Source: Zygnema cylindricum (Eukaryota > Streptophyta > Zygnematophyceae > Zygnematales > Zygnemataceae). Taken from it: a stretch of 64,000 nt of DNA. The position numbers and the translations under genes are program-made. The notes under the pieces were generated by a model that saw only the letters and a program-made list of their open reading frames with translations, was not told the DNA's origin and ran no database searches. The DNA lies in NCBI GenBank assembly GCA_037447655.1, contig JBBHKE010001378.1, positions 599,148-663,147 of the forward strand, read 5' to 3'. Each line of letters begins with the position of its first letter. The stretch's first letter is position 1. Positions 42,514 through 53,249 of this stretch are shown piece by piece.

Positions 42514-42699
42514 AGAGCGTTTGCTTCGAAAACTAAAAATTTGACGGACGAAATGTTCGCCCAAAAGTTTAGAGAATCTTGTCGAATCTCATGTCAACAT
42601 GTTTTATACAAAAAAAATGAAAGAAAGTAGTTCGGCTTAGTACGGAAAGATACATTTTCCAATTAACTACCTTATTTTTTGCCTGATGGAGCCCCATCC
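42514..42699 (+). repeat. Right end of DNA repeat G, interrupted by copia D
   Basis: Similar to 5691-5868 along its length (GCTTCG...AAAA, AGTTTAGAGAAT, AGTACGGA, ...GATGGAGCCCCATCC). H7 begins right after it. Confidence 0.55.
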
Positions 42700-42701
42700 T
42701 A

Positions 42702-43459
42702 GGGGTTTGTCTCCAAGTGCGAAAGTAAGGGTTTTTTTCTGTCGTTTCCCTCTAAAACTTAAAGTTGTACGGCGTAAGTTTCAACCGTACAAAAAAACTG
42801 AAAAAAGAGAAATACATTTTGCGTCATCGTTGAACTTAGAATGTACTACGTGTTGCCGTCTTGTGTTTTTCGACCTACCGCCACAACAAAAAACGTCGTC
42901 TTCAAATTTTTCTTTGAAACACATTGGCGATGTGTTTTAAAACAAAGTACTTTCCCTTAACATATAGAAACACATATTCGCACGTGTGAAAATTTCTCAA
43001 AAATTTCAAACAAATTCAAAAGACGACAAAAAATACATGATTCGCTATGTATGTTCCGTTTGCGTTCGAGTAGGACGAAAAAAAAGTACACCATTTGTTT
43101 TGTTTTTTTCGGTTTTTTTGAAGTACGAATTTGTTTTTTGCAGGGGTCTCAAAATTTCGATGCCATTTCACGTCGACTGCACTGGAGACGCAAAGGCAAA
43201 ATGCATCTTCTTCAACCATGAAACGACACAGACTGAAAGGCGATATGTCTACAATGTCACGGATAGTAATGCGACGTCATGCGTTATTAGAGATTGTAGA
43301 AGTTTAAAGCTGTCACCAGCATTATCAGCGTATACAATCGTCACACCCTTAAGGAACAATTTCGTTGTTACACATAGGGACAAGTGAAATTCAAGTCTGT
43401 CGGATGTGCGTTAAAAAACAAAGTAAGTTTATTAAGTTACAAGTACATGGAGACATACC
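42702..43459 (+). mobile_element. PIF/Harbinger-like element H7
   Basis: CTA then GGGGTTTGTCTCCAAG; right end ATGGAGACATACC then TTA (43460-43462). 758 bp. Inverted relative of H8. The frame 42986-43387 has MPFHVDCTGDAKAKCIFFN, matched in H8 by MPFHVDRIGDAKAKRISFN. Confidence 0.75.
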
Positions 43460-43734
43460 TTAAGACGCAAAGAAAAGTAAAAGATTATACGACCGGACTT
43501 CCATTATGCGGTCTCGATAAATTTGCGAATACTTTTACGGATTGACGTTTTCGTGGCTCATTCTCGTTGGTACACGTTTATTAATATTCGGATGCTTATA
43601 ATCTATAGAGAATCAATGCAACGCCTGATCGTAATATTAGTGTTGGGTATGGAGGACCACTTGCCGATCTTCGATATGTACCGAATTTTAGGCACCTGAT
43701 AATCGATATATCGCTTCGATACATCGAGAAGCTA

Positions 43735-44235
43735 CACCGCGCATCGTAATTAGAGTAATGAAAAAATTAGAGTAAAAAAAGAGAAAAAAATAATTAGAGT
43801 AATTTACTCTAATTTATGTGATAGAACTGTTTCAGAAAGGAATTTACTCTAATTTATGCGGTGTACTCTAATTTGGCAAGTTAATATCCACTACTGTAAA
43901 TAAGGTATTCGTACAGAATCTGACAAAACGTACAGTTTATCATCACTATGACGTTTGCACTGCGCGGATTGTTAAAACGCAGTTACATGATAATGGCTTG
44001 TATTAAATCATTATTTGTACTTTTTTATTTATAAAAGTACAATTTTGCACGGACGGATGTCATCCGTACTCTACACTATTTAAAACGAACATATATTAGA
44101 ATTAAAAACGCTAATTAAACTTTACCTTAAATAGAATAATGAAAAAATTAGAATCATTTATTCTATTTGATGTGATAGAGTCGAAATTTCGAGCGACCGA
44201 ATTAGAGTAATTTACTCTAATTACGATTCGCGGTG
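43735..44235. mobile_element. T-family element T-f, nested in hAT2
   Basis: CACCGCGCATCGTAATTAGA / CACCGCGAATCGTAATTAGA inverted ends, TA on both sides (43733-43734, 44236-44237). 501 bp; the interior aligns with both ends of T1. Confidence 0.8.
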
Positions 44236-44299
44236 TACATATCGCGATATTTTTGCGATGTATATATATATATATATTCCAAATGTTTTTTTCCAAAAG

Positions 44300-44362
44300 C
44301 CCCCCCCCCCCCCCCCCCTTTCTGTGTTTGCGCTCAGTGGGGGCGAGGGGGGGGGGGGGGGG
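44300..44362. repeat. C19 / G16 homopolymer hairpin
   Basis: A run of 19 C (44300-44318) and, 28 bases on, a run of 16 G (44347-44362). The runs are complementary and could fold. They are prone to sequencing error. Confidence 0.85.
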
Positions 44363-45051
44363 CTCGTACGATTTTTCGTACGATTTTCCGTGCTGGATAT
44401 GTACGGACACCCAACCTTTCCCAAATATATCGCGATAATTTATGTTCGTCCAGGTACGATATACGAGGCCCTGACCGATCAATAATCGATATATTGAATA
44501 TCGAGATTATCGCGATATGGTTTTACCCGATACCCAACATTGTAATATCTCTACCAGCGCAAAATTTGAATAAAAGTATGTACGGTCGGACGAAACTCTA
44601 GATTTCTAAAAGCGTACGCAGATATCAGATTTGTACAACGTCAGTGGATGGCTCGAGGAGCGTTACAGGAGATCCTCCGTCAAAGATTTTTTCTAGGCTT
44701 TCGGTGGACTTGCATCCACCTTGGTTGAAGGCACATGGCATATATGACGTGTAAGCACCTTACGCATGTTCATCGTGGATTTATTTTCATATTTCCACGC
44801 GGCCCAACATTACAAGTCCAGTGTGTGCGTAGTGTCCTATTTGTCGACATTTGTCACACGCTGAAGGGTTCCCTAGATGGCATCTCGGATTAAAATACCA
44901 GAGCATCCGACGGTCAGGGTTTACGTCCATATCCCTGGAGATTCTTTAGCAACGACTTTTTTACTCAATGAAAAAAAATGGGGCACGAAATAGTACGAAA
45001 AAGTACGGATTTCAATAAACAACCTCATTTTTTCGCTAATGGAAGTCAGGC

Positions 45052-45540
45052 TTAAAAGCATAAAACTCGAATATGTGACTGACGAAATTTATGTTTTGTA
45101 GAAAAGTATTAAATTATAAGATCTGTACGTGCGTACTTTATTACTGTACGAATTTTGAGTATTATATTTTAAGATCTGTACGTGCGTACTTTATTACTGT
45201 ACGAATTTCGTCAGCATGTTTTAAGCGCATAGTCCTTTACGCGAAGGTCACTGGATGGCAAAAGGAGCGTTATTGTATATCCCATGGCAAAGATAATTTT
45301 GTCGTTTTCCTTAAATTTGAATCCATCCTGTTCCAACGCACATGGCCTCTGCAATTTATTAGGTTGTTATCTCTCGTCCGCGGTGGATTATATCTTTCAT
45401 TTAAAGAAAGTACAGGTGTACTAATGTACTAATTGTACACGTCCAGTGGTTGACGTTGATTGTACCATGGTTTGTTTAGTTTTGTACACATTTGCGTACG
45501 GCAAAGAAATTATCTAGTTGGATCTCCAATTTTGTAGCTA
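45052..45540. repeat. Partial G-like repeat
   Basis: 45230-45390 resembles the middle of G1/G2 (CACTGGATGG, GGAGCGTTA, CATGGC, GTCCGCGGTGGATTATATC). A 62-base segment with AGATCTGTACGTGCGTAC is repeated at about 45120 and 45172. Confidence 0.5.
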
Positions 45541-46246
45541 AGAGCGTTGTTCCATTAGGCGGTCTCAGTAAACGTCGAAAATTCGTTTACTGAAGCGACC
45601 GTTCCATTGTGTCGGGTCAGTAACCGACATTTTATTTGCGTAGCACAGTTGTATTGGTCCACGTCGTAGATGAACGTGATTCTGGTAATCTTTACAGAAT
45701 CTTTGAAAGCAAGTTGCGACCACACATTTTTATCAACTAAGGTAAAAAGTGACTCGTACGACGTATTGAATAAAATTTGTACGGGCGGACGAAACTTAGG
45801 ATTTGTAAAAACGTACGAAAATGTCAGAATGGTTAGTGGATGGCGACAGACGCGTGAAACAATATCCTCCGTCAAAGATTTTCTTGCGGCTTCCGGTGGC
45901 CTCGAATCCTCCCTGGCGGAAGGCACATGTCATGTGCGACGTGTACCCACCTGGTCGCGCGGTCATCGTAGATATTTGTTCACTTTTCCACGAGGCACGA
46001 TGCAATTCGTTCAGGCGCTGAGAATTGACCTACTCGGGGTCACTTGTTGCGAACTGAAAGTGTCAGACGATGTCATATCCGATTATGCATCCGACGGTCC
46101 ACATTAACGCCCATAAACATGGAGAATCAAATCCCTCATTCAGTAGCCTTGTTTTTCTGACATTTTATTTTTTTTGGTACGGCACTGTACGAAACAGTAC
46201 GGCTTTCAGTAGACAACGTCATTTTTTCCCTAATGGAACCTTGCCC
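45541..46246. mobile_element. DNA repeat G2, uninterrupted
   Basis: Ends AGAGCGTTGTTCCATTAGG and CCTAATGGAACCTTGCCC; 706 bp. The minus frame 45555-45926 and plus frame 45670-46107 are open but mutually antisense and match no known domain. TSD uncertain (TAA/TTG). Confidence 0.6.
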
Positions 46247-47033
46247 TTGGAACGACAAGGCAAATGAATATTAACTGATAATACACGGATACGCGGCGCT
46301 GAGTTAAATGTTGCAGGCTTGTACTGTAGTTAGATATTTACAGATGTAATTTTGTCCTTTCTGTGTCTCTTATATACGACCCGCTCGAAGAAAGCCGGGA
46401 TGATGGAACTTACCTCCTCTGTTGTCATGCGTCTTTGTTCTCTCCTGGTCATTCATTGGCCATTCGAGGAAAGTACGTGCGAAATTTATCACACACGTAT
46501 TTATGAAAGTCGCACGAAAGAACATTGTTAGACGCATTAAGAATCAATAAGAATCATTAAAAAGTACAACGGACAAATGCTGGATGGTCTTGGTCGTACA
46601 TCCAGAAACCGTTTCCATTCCTTTGCACGTTTTTTTTAAATGTTTGACCGAAATAGCCGTCCCCGCGTGCATATTATACGCGCTTATAATAAGACAAAAA
46701 ATGACGTAATGTCGGCTTAGTACACCGACAAAATATTCGGCTTTCCACTCATCATACAGCTTCATGCCGTACATCATATGCCGACATTCCGTAGCCAGAA
46801 TCTGCCTCCGCCAATAGAATCTTTACCGACACTGCACTCATTGTTTGGCCCAATCAGATGAGAGGCAATTTTGCATGTAGGTTACACCGGAGAAAATAAA
46901 ATTCCGGAGAAAATCAATGACTTTTGAATTCTACCTTTTACAGTTTTACCGGTTACCATGCGTGGCACGCACGTGTGCTGACTACCGTAAAGTACTTGGA
47001 GATATCGTGTTTTGACATCTACGTGGTGTACGC
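46247..47033. other. Interval without recognised feature
   Basis: Mixed sequence with GTAC words; open frames under 80 codons only and no element ends. Confidence 0.5.
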
Positions 47034-47035
47034 TA

Positions 47036-47205
47036 CACCGCGAATCGCTATTAGCGTCAAGAAATAAATAGCGTAAATATTAAATAGAGTTATTAACGCT
47101 AATTGGGAACTTGGAAAAATAAAATACGTTAAATAACGTTAAATAAAATTTGGGAATTTCTGTACGGTACAGTACAGTGCGGTGAACCACGAACCGCTAT
47201 CACTG
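47036..47205. mobile_element. T-family fragment
   Basis: TA then CACCGCGAATCGCTATTAGC at the left; AACGCTAATT-type motifs follow. The right partner may be the degenerate CACTAATAACGATCC at 48310-48323, which would make T-d a nested insertion. Confidence 0.5.
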
Positions 47206-47207
47206 TA

Positions 47208-47766
47208 CACCGCCAATCGCTATTAGCGTAGAAGTTTCTTTAGCGTACATGAAAAATTACCGTGGTTTACGCTAATTAAGAATTTGAAAATTTTGAAAAA
47301 AAACATACATTCTAATTGTTTAATAATTCTAATTTGGATCTTTGAAAAAAATAAATGTCGGTCGCAAACATGCTTACACTAATATAGGTATTCGTACAGA
47401 ATCTTACAAATCGTACACAAATCGTACGTTCACACAGTCGAAACGTGGTTGCTGGACGAATATGTGCGAACGTGATATTTGACAACCCGATTAGACGCCC
47501 TTTTTAGAGCGCACATTCTCATGCGTTCGTGGCTACTAAAACTCATTAATTATACTTTTTCACTTAAAAAGGTACAATTTTGTACGGTCTGACAATGTCC
47601 GTACACCACACTATTTAACTGATGGCGTACTTCCATTTTGTACGGTACTAAAAATTAACCCTAAATAGAGTAAAGAAAAAAATAGAATGAACTACGCTAA
47701 TGGAGAATAAAAAAAAAAAAAAGCGGGACGGAATTAGCGTACACAACGCTAATAGCGATTGGCGGT
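47208..47766. mobile_element. T-family element T-d
   Basis: Both ends CACCGCCAATCGCTATTAGC inward, TA at 47206-47207 and 47767-47768. 559 bp. The ends match T-b (216 bp), which looks like its internal deletion derivative. Confidence 0.8.
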
Positions 47767-47768
47767 GT

Positions 47769-48362
47769 AGTGCTGAGAACACTAATTCAGAGTCCGTACA
47801 TTTTGACCCTCGAACCTAAAATATAATTAATATTTCTTTTCTTTTCTCTACGCTTCAATAAAGTACTATAGGTGTCATTTAATTAGTGTCAATTACTTCA
47901 AATAACAATTTGGACTGTTTCTAAATAGTGTTGTGAACGAAATGTGTGTACGAAATGTGTCATTCCATAATATAATTGCGCGTCATTTCGTACAAACGTA
48001 CTGAAAAACTGCCAAAAACTGTCAAACGACACGAGAAAGTGAGTACGTCGACACGGGAAAGCGCACTCAGATTTTATTCTTAGTAGTAAAGACGGCAGGA
48101 AAATAGCGTGAACCTGTTCTCACATGTTCAATCGTCAACATTGTGAACATAGACTATATCACTATATCTTCTACAATATGGGAATTTGTTTATAAATTAG
48201 TGTTACATATATAAATGAGCTTATATTCTGGTTGGCGTTAGGGCGTTAGGCCCTTGTATCCAAAATAGAGTAAATAACATTATTTTTACTTGCTAAAATA
48301 ATTTATCTACACTAATAACGATCCACGTCATACTGCACTATGGTTTTCGTACTTTCGTTAAT
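47769..48362. other. Interval, possible continuation of a split T element
   Basis: AT-rich; ends with CACTAATAACGATCCACGTCATA. No gene seen. Confidence 0.45.
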
Positions 48363-48386
48363 GTATAAAACATGTTCAAAAGTAGG

Positions 48387-49147
48387 CATAGTTGTTCACG
48401 GCGATTAGTGCGAACGTACCAATCGCGATGAATTATACGTAACGAACGCATTAAACCTTTTTAACAAATCGTTAAAAATCGTTATTGAATTTCCTTCCGT
48501 ACTATTCCGTACATGAAAAAAAAAAAACTTATACCCATAGCGCAGTTTGCAAGTTTTTCCCGTTAAATGACGGTAAAATATCAAATTTGTATAAATACAT
48601 ATCACACTCCACGTGGTTTTTGGAGTTCATTCATCAATTGGTAGTGTAGGCATCAGAAATAGGTTAACACTTTTGGCATACCTGGGTTCGAACGTCCGCA
48701 AAGTTAAACTTTTGTCAAATTCCGTAGGATAGGATATGGGGAGGCGACTTTCTCACGGTTTCGTTTTCAATATTCCATGGCGACTTCTTTCAAAAAAAAT
48801 TGAAAAAGACGCCCGTACAAATTTCAAACTTACCGCGCGAAATTAGTGTGAAGTTCAACGTCTCTTTTCGAAAATGTCCGTACATTTTCGATGAAATAAT
48901 GTACAAGTTCCGTAATATTTCTGTTCACTTCACTGAACATAAAGTACCAATAACTACGTCGTATATTTTCCTCGAATTCCGTACATATCTGTAAAAATAT
49001 GTACAGTTATTGTAAATTTATTTACAGGTTCCCGTATTTTTTTAGTTTCAGTTTACAGTAGACGTTTTTTTGCGATTTTTTCAAAAGTCACGAATTATAC
49101 GTTTCAATCGGAAAAAATGAAAAAATAGCGCGATTTGAACATCTATG
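48387..49147. mobile_element. J-family hAT-like element, copy J3
   Basis: CATAGTTGTTCACGGCG ... GCGCGATTTGAACATCTATG; exact 8-bp duplication AAAGTAGG (48379-48386, 49148-49155). 761 bp, same family as the palindrome arms but longer, with a tRNA-like insert. Confidence 0.85.
48600..48715 (+). other. tRNA-like segment in J3 (possible SINE head)
   Basis: TCAATTGGTAGTGTAGGCAT looks like a tRNA D-arm (A box) and TGGGTTCGAACGTCC like a T-arm (B box), about 45 bases apart. It is absent from the palindrome arms. An acceptor stem is not convincing, so more likely a SINE relic than a tRNA gene. Confidence 0.35.
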
Positions 49148-49441
49148 AAAGTAGGTGAAAGTAGGCCCATACAATATGCATATTGTATGCAAAAACATAC
49201 AATATGACCTTAAGACCCATATTGTATTCGAACATATTTGGACCAATTAAAACATTTCGGACCAAAAATTGAACCAATTAAAACATTCGGACCAAAAACT
49301 TTTGTTTACACCGTCAGATTCAGACGATCGGACGGTCGCTGATAAAAGTAGCGATCTAAGAAGATCACATGAAAAGCCCATAACACAACTTACGATAAAG
49401 GCCCCTACCAAAGGCCTACCATAAAAACGTCTACATTTGAA

Positions 49442-50413
49442 CATAGTTGTTCAAATCGCGCGATTTTTTCCTTTTTTCCGATTAAAACGTATAATTCGTG
49501 ACTTTTGAATAAATCGGAAAAAAACGCGATGTACTTTCTGTCCGGTAAACTGAACGGCTAATTCACGGAAACTGTACGGTATTTTACGATAGCTGTACGG
49601 TTTTGTACGGTAAATGTACGAAATTTGACGAAAAGATACGTTGCACTTCGTAGTACTTTCTGTCCGGTAAACTGAACATAAATTTAACGGGAATGTACAG
49701 AATTGTACCAAAAATGTACGGACTATTACGAAAAGATACGGAAAATGTACGAAAATGGTACAAACTGCGGTATATGTGAAATTTATTTATGTTTACATGT
49801 ACGAAATAGTACGGACGAAAATTCATTAACGTTATTTACGATTTTTTCAAAAGGTTCAATGCGTTTGTTACGTATAGTTCGTCGCGATTAAATCGTTCGC
49901 ACTAAACGCCGTGACCAACTATGTTCAAAAGCATAGTTGTTCACGGCGTTTAGTGCGAACGATTTAATCGCGACGAATTATACGTAGCAAACGCATTGAA
50001 CCTTTTGAAAAAATCGTAAAAATCGTTAATGAATTTTCGTCCGTACTATTCCGTACATGTAAACAAAAATAAATTTAACATATACCGCAGTTTGTACCAT
50101 TTTCGTACATTTTCCGTATCTTTTCGTAATCGTCCGTACATTTTTGGTACAATTCCGTACATTCCCGTTAAATTCCTGTTCAGTTTACCGGACAGAAAGT
50201 ACTACGAAGTGCAACGTATCTTTTCGTCAAATTTCGTACATTTACCGTACAAAACCGTACAGCTATCGTAAAACACCGTACAGTTTCCGTGAATTAGCCG
50301 TTCAGTTTACCGGACAGAAAGTACATCGCGTTTTTTTCCGATTTATTCAAAATTCACGAATTATACGTTCTAATCGGGAAAAAGGAAAAAATCGCGCGAT
50401 TTGAACAACTATG
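49442..50413. mobile_element. J-family palindrome: two 482-bp inverted copies
   Basis: Arms 49442-49923 and 49932-50413 are near-perfect reverse complements of equal length, separated by TTCAAAAG. Outer flanks are CATTTGAA (49434-49441) and CTTTTGAA (50414-50421). The spacer is the reverse complement of the flank. Each arm has J-family ends (CATAGTTGTTCA). Six exact CCGTACA motifs per arm in the right arm. The mirror-image open frames are non-coding by appearance. Confidence 0.9.
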
Positions 50414-50434
50414 CTTTTGAACTATGGTATAAAA

Positions 50435-52150
50435 TACTTGGACTACGTGTACGCTTCAAAGTACAGTACAGTACAGCTGTACAGTAGTAAAATTCGGAAT
50501 GAGGACAGGAAAGGGAATTTACGCTATACCGTACTGTAACAATCTTACTTTAGGGTTTTTCAGGGTTTGGTTCGATGCCCGTAAATCCCGTTACAACCTC
50601 TTTTGATTCTTTCCAGTCTCGAACAGCTCATCCATAACTGGCATCCCCGAATGCCGTCAAAATCAATTAGACTGCAGGCGCGACAGAAACGACAAGTTCA
50701 CGGCAACTGCCGACGCCGCGACCAAAAAAACCGTAGTTTATAACCCCTACAGAATCTTGCGACTTTTCACGACGTTACGCGCACGGCGATTGGGTCCACG
50801 TCGCCCTTGCCTCCCGTTTTCTCCACGTGACCGTATGTTTAGGGTTTTTTATTCGTTTTTGTTTTTTTATATTAAAAAAACAAATAATAATTGACCCTAA
50901 ACATATAAACCCTAGTTCAGATACCCAATTACGGGCCTTGTTCGGGTGTGCGGGACGGGTGCCGAAGAGGTGCCGAAGGTCCCGCACCATAAGGTACAGT
51001 ATGGGTTTCGAAAAAGAACTCTAATATATAATATTATACTAGTACTATACTGTACTATTATATATAATAATAATACTATACTGTAGTATACATAGTTGTC
51101 CATTTCGTACGAATTTACGAAAATTATGTTGTATTTTCGATCTCATACTTTTCATAGATTTCGTATAATTTTCTCTGTACGGTTATGTAAAAATTATACG
51201 ATTTGTACCTGAAAAACCCCAAAAGTACGAAAAATGTAAAGCACCTGGACTGAAATATACGAAAAGTACGAAAATGTACCCTAAAACCCCTAAGGTCCCC
51301 TTAAGTAACCCTTAAAAATACGAAAACATACGGACACTGTACGTTAATGTACGAAAATGTACAATTACAAAGTAGAGTACGCTTTGTGCGCACTATACGT
51401 AATATTCGTTACTTTAATCCGTGCGTAATATGCGCACGGGACATCTAAGATACAACATTAATACAATATATTATTTAATTATTATAACCTCATAAAAGAT
51501 ACGCACAATCTCAACACCAGCTTGCAGGTTGTTCAGAGAAAGAATCCTATTGGTGCTCTTCGCACTCATAGTCGCACCGAAAAGGCACTGTACGGTCACC
51601 TAACACGATAAGATACCGTACCGTACCATACCGAATCGTATATAAGAAAATCTTGAAACGACGCGACGTGTGGTCCAATTTTAAATTTGTAATCAGTGTA
51701 TGTCCGTACGCAAAAAAGTTGTAAGCGATAAAATACGATATAAACCAAATAAAACGTCATTTTCTCACGCGTCCACATCAAAGTGCCTCCTTATGCTAAT
51801 TACCACAATCTTGTCTACTAAGGAATTAGATATGCAAATCGCCGCAATAATTGTAAATTTAAAAAACCTTAGTCTCGTGAAGGAGAGAATGGAGATTGCT
51901 AGTATATTTTCTAATAATATACAAAAATATGTATTTTAAGAGGAAGAATCTAGGGGAAAATGATGCTATTCAATACTAGGAGCAATGGGAGGATGCGACG
52001 CACTACATAAAAAAAAAAAATAGAAAAATGTTCAATATTGTACGATACAATAAATATTTTAATAACATGGATAATATCCTCTCTGAACAATGTTCTAGTA
52101 AAAAAAAAGTTTTTTTTTCCCTACATTGTCAAAAATCGAGATATGGTTTG
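50435..52150. other. Upstream intergenic region of the C2 gene
   Basis: No gene recognised. Contains GTACAGTACAGTACAG (50460), an imperfect hairpin (50834-50906), AT palindromes (51021-51090), a stretch rich in TACGAAAATGTAC words (51100-51370) and an inverted GTGCGCAC/GTGCGTAATATGCGCAC pair (51385-51436). Confidence 0.5.
50834..50906. repeat. Imperfect hairpin with telo-box-like arms
   Basis: ATGTTTAGGGT on the left pairs with ACCCTAAACAT on the right across a T-rich/A-rich stem. Arms about 35 bases with mismatches. Confidence 0.6.
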
Positions 52151-52159
52151 TGGGGAAGT

Positions 52160-52290
52160 TCCCCATCCTTCTCGCCCTAGTCCCTCCTCTCTTTCCTCCC
52201 TTCCCCTCCCTCCCTTCCCCTCCCTCTCCCCTTTGCTTACTTCTCCCCTCATCTTTCACCATTCTCTCCATCTTCCTCACACTGCCCAAT
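52160..52290 (+). promoter_or_regulatory. CT-rich leader before the C2 gene
   Basis: Dense TCCCTCCC pyrimidine run ending about 35 bases before the start codon; a typical plant 5'-UTR or core-promoter pyrimidine patch. Transcription start not determinable. Confidence 0.4.
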
Positions 52291-52322
52291 CCTCCTCCAT
52301 TCCTTAGTGCCACGTGGCAACC

Positions 52323-53054
52323 ATGGGTTTCCCACAACTGGATGTTAAACTAATTTCTGCCACACGTGTGAAAAACACGAAAACTTTCGGGAGACAATCC
52401 CCATTTGCAACTTTGGAAATTTCGGGATTGGGAACCAATAGTAAAAAAAGCAGTTTGGTTTCGGAGGAAGGACATATGGACCCCATTTGGAACCAAATAT
52501 TTATTTTTCCCCTGACAAAAGCCCCTTTTTTGGAAACAGATCCCATCTTAAAAGTCACTATTTCTGTAAAAAAGAATGGAAGAGATCAAGTTTTGGGTGT
52601 CTCGGAGTTTCCGATCTTTCAAGCGCTCCGAAATCCGGGCGGAAAATTTCTTTCGGTGTCCGTATTAAAGAGACCTAATAATAAGTTTAAAGGAAGTGTA
52701 ACTTTACTGTTGGGCATGTCGGAAAATGTCATTATCTCAAAAAATCCCAAATTAAAACATTACAAAGTTCCTTCGAAGAACGTCGACGGCGAAAGTTACG
52801 AGCCGAAGACCGAAGATAGTATGAAATGTATCTCTACAAAAGCTCCTCCTTCTCACTACTATGAAAATGCTGAAAATTTTAAAAAAGTTGAAGAAAGTTT
52901 TGTACTTGCGAGTCGACTTCTGCCCAAAATCGGACGTAAATTGGGTGAGGGAGGAAGAAATTGGGTAGGAAATGGAAGAAGAGTAGGAGATGGAGAAGAT
53001 TGGTTAGGATGCGGCTTCGGAGGAGGATGTGGGGGAGGGGGTTGTGGAGGTTAA
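52323..53054 (+). CDS. C2-domain protein, SRC2/BAP-like, with Gly/Cys-rich tail
   Basis: 243 codons in one exon. I chose the ATG at 52323 (context AACCATGG); the longer frame reaches 52314 only through a GTG. A single C2 domain fills residues about 5-135: LDVKLISATRVKNTKTFGRQ at the start, PFATLEISG, DPIWNQIFIFPL, LKVTISVKK and FKGSVTLLLG. Plant proteins of this kind bind membranes, often in stress or defence signalling. The usual Asp clusters of calcium-binding loops are mostly missing, so binding may be calcium-independent. The middle is hydrophilic; the last 15 residues are GCGFGGGCGGGGCGG. It stands alone between repeats; AATAAA follows at 53059. The family call rests on pattern recognition. 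Confidence 0.75.
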   Translation: MGFPQLDVKLISATRVKNTKTFGRQSPFATLEISGLGTNSKKSSLVSEEGHMDPIWNQIFIFPLTKAPFLETDPILKVTISVKKNGRDQVLGVSEFPIFQALRNPGGKFLSVSVLKRPNNKFKGSVTLLLGMSENVIISKNPKLKHYKVPSKNVDGESYEPKTEDSMKCISTKAPPSHYYENAENFKKVEESFVLASRLLPKIGRKLGEGGRNWVGNGRRVGDGEDWLGCGFGGGCGGGGCGG

Positions 53055-53058
53055 CGTA

Positions 53059-53064
53059 ATAAAA
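53059..53064 (+). terminator. Polyadenylation signal of C2 gene
   Basis: AATAAA a few bases after the stop codon. Close to the stop for a plant 3' UTR, but no other candidate is as good. Confidence 0.4.
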
Positions 53065-53249
53065 GATAGGTGAAATAGTGTAAAATCCTGGGTTAATTTA
53101 TTAGATTTAAGAAAAAATGTTGAAAGTTTGATAGGGTGTACAATGCAGGAAACATGATAGGTGGAAAGATTGGAAATAATGGTTGGATATTTGGGTATTT
53201 AACATCTTTTCTTGTAGGAAACTTTTTATAAATGTTCTCGCGTACAAGT

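Larger units (their letters stand above)
43638..44540. mobile_element. hAT-like element hAT2, nested in G1
   Basis: TAGTGTTGGGTAT ... ATACCCAACAT with CGTAATAT/TGTAATAT flanks (43630-43637, 44541-44548). Related to hAT1. A T element (43735-44235) is inserted inside. Confidence 0.72.
43491..45051. mobile_element. DNA repeat G1, hosting hAT2
   Basis: Left GGACTTCCATTATGCGGTCTC and right CGCTAATGGAAGTCAGGC are inverted relatives; flanking parts align with G2 (45541-46246). hAT2 (43638-44540) interrupts it. TSD of G1 itself not clear. Confidence 0.6.
48371..50426. mobile_element. hAT-like MITE I2 with two nested hAT insertions
   Basis: Left CATGTTCAAAAGTAGG, right TTTGAACTATG; perfect 8-bp duplication GTATAAAA (48363-48370, 50427-50434). 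Once the two nested pieces are removed it aligns with I1 (6322-6685). Confidence 0.85.

Noticed and set aside
45555-46107. Opposing open frames of 123 and 145 codons in repeat G2
   Set aside because: They overlap in antisense, lie within a repeated element and are broken in the G1 copy; no domain recognised.
49584-50404. Mirror-image frames of 80-86 codons in the palindrome
   Set aside because: Identical by symmetry of the palindrome; composition follows the CCGTACA words. The longer J3 copy does not keep them.
50940-51000. GC-rich stretch GGTGCCGAAGAGGTGCCGAAGG as a possible structured RNA
   Set aside because: Only a short direct repeat of GGTGCCGAAG; no consistent stem structure or known RNA motif.
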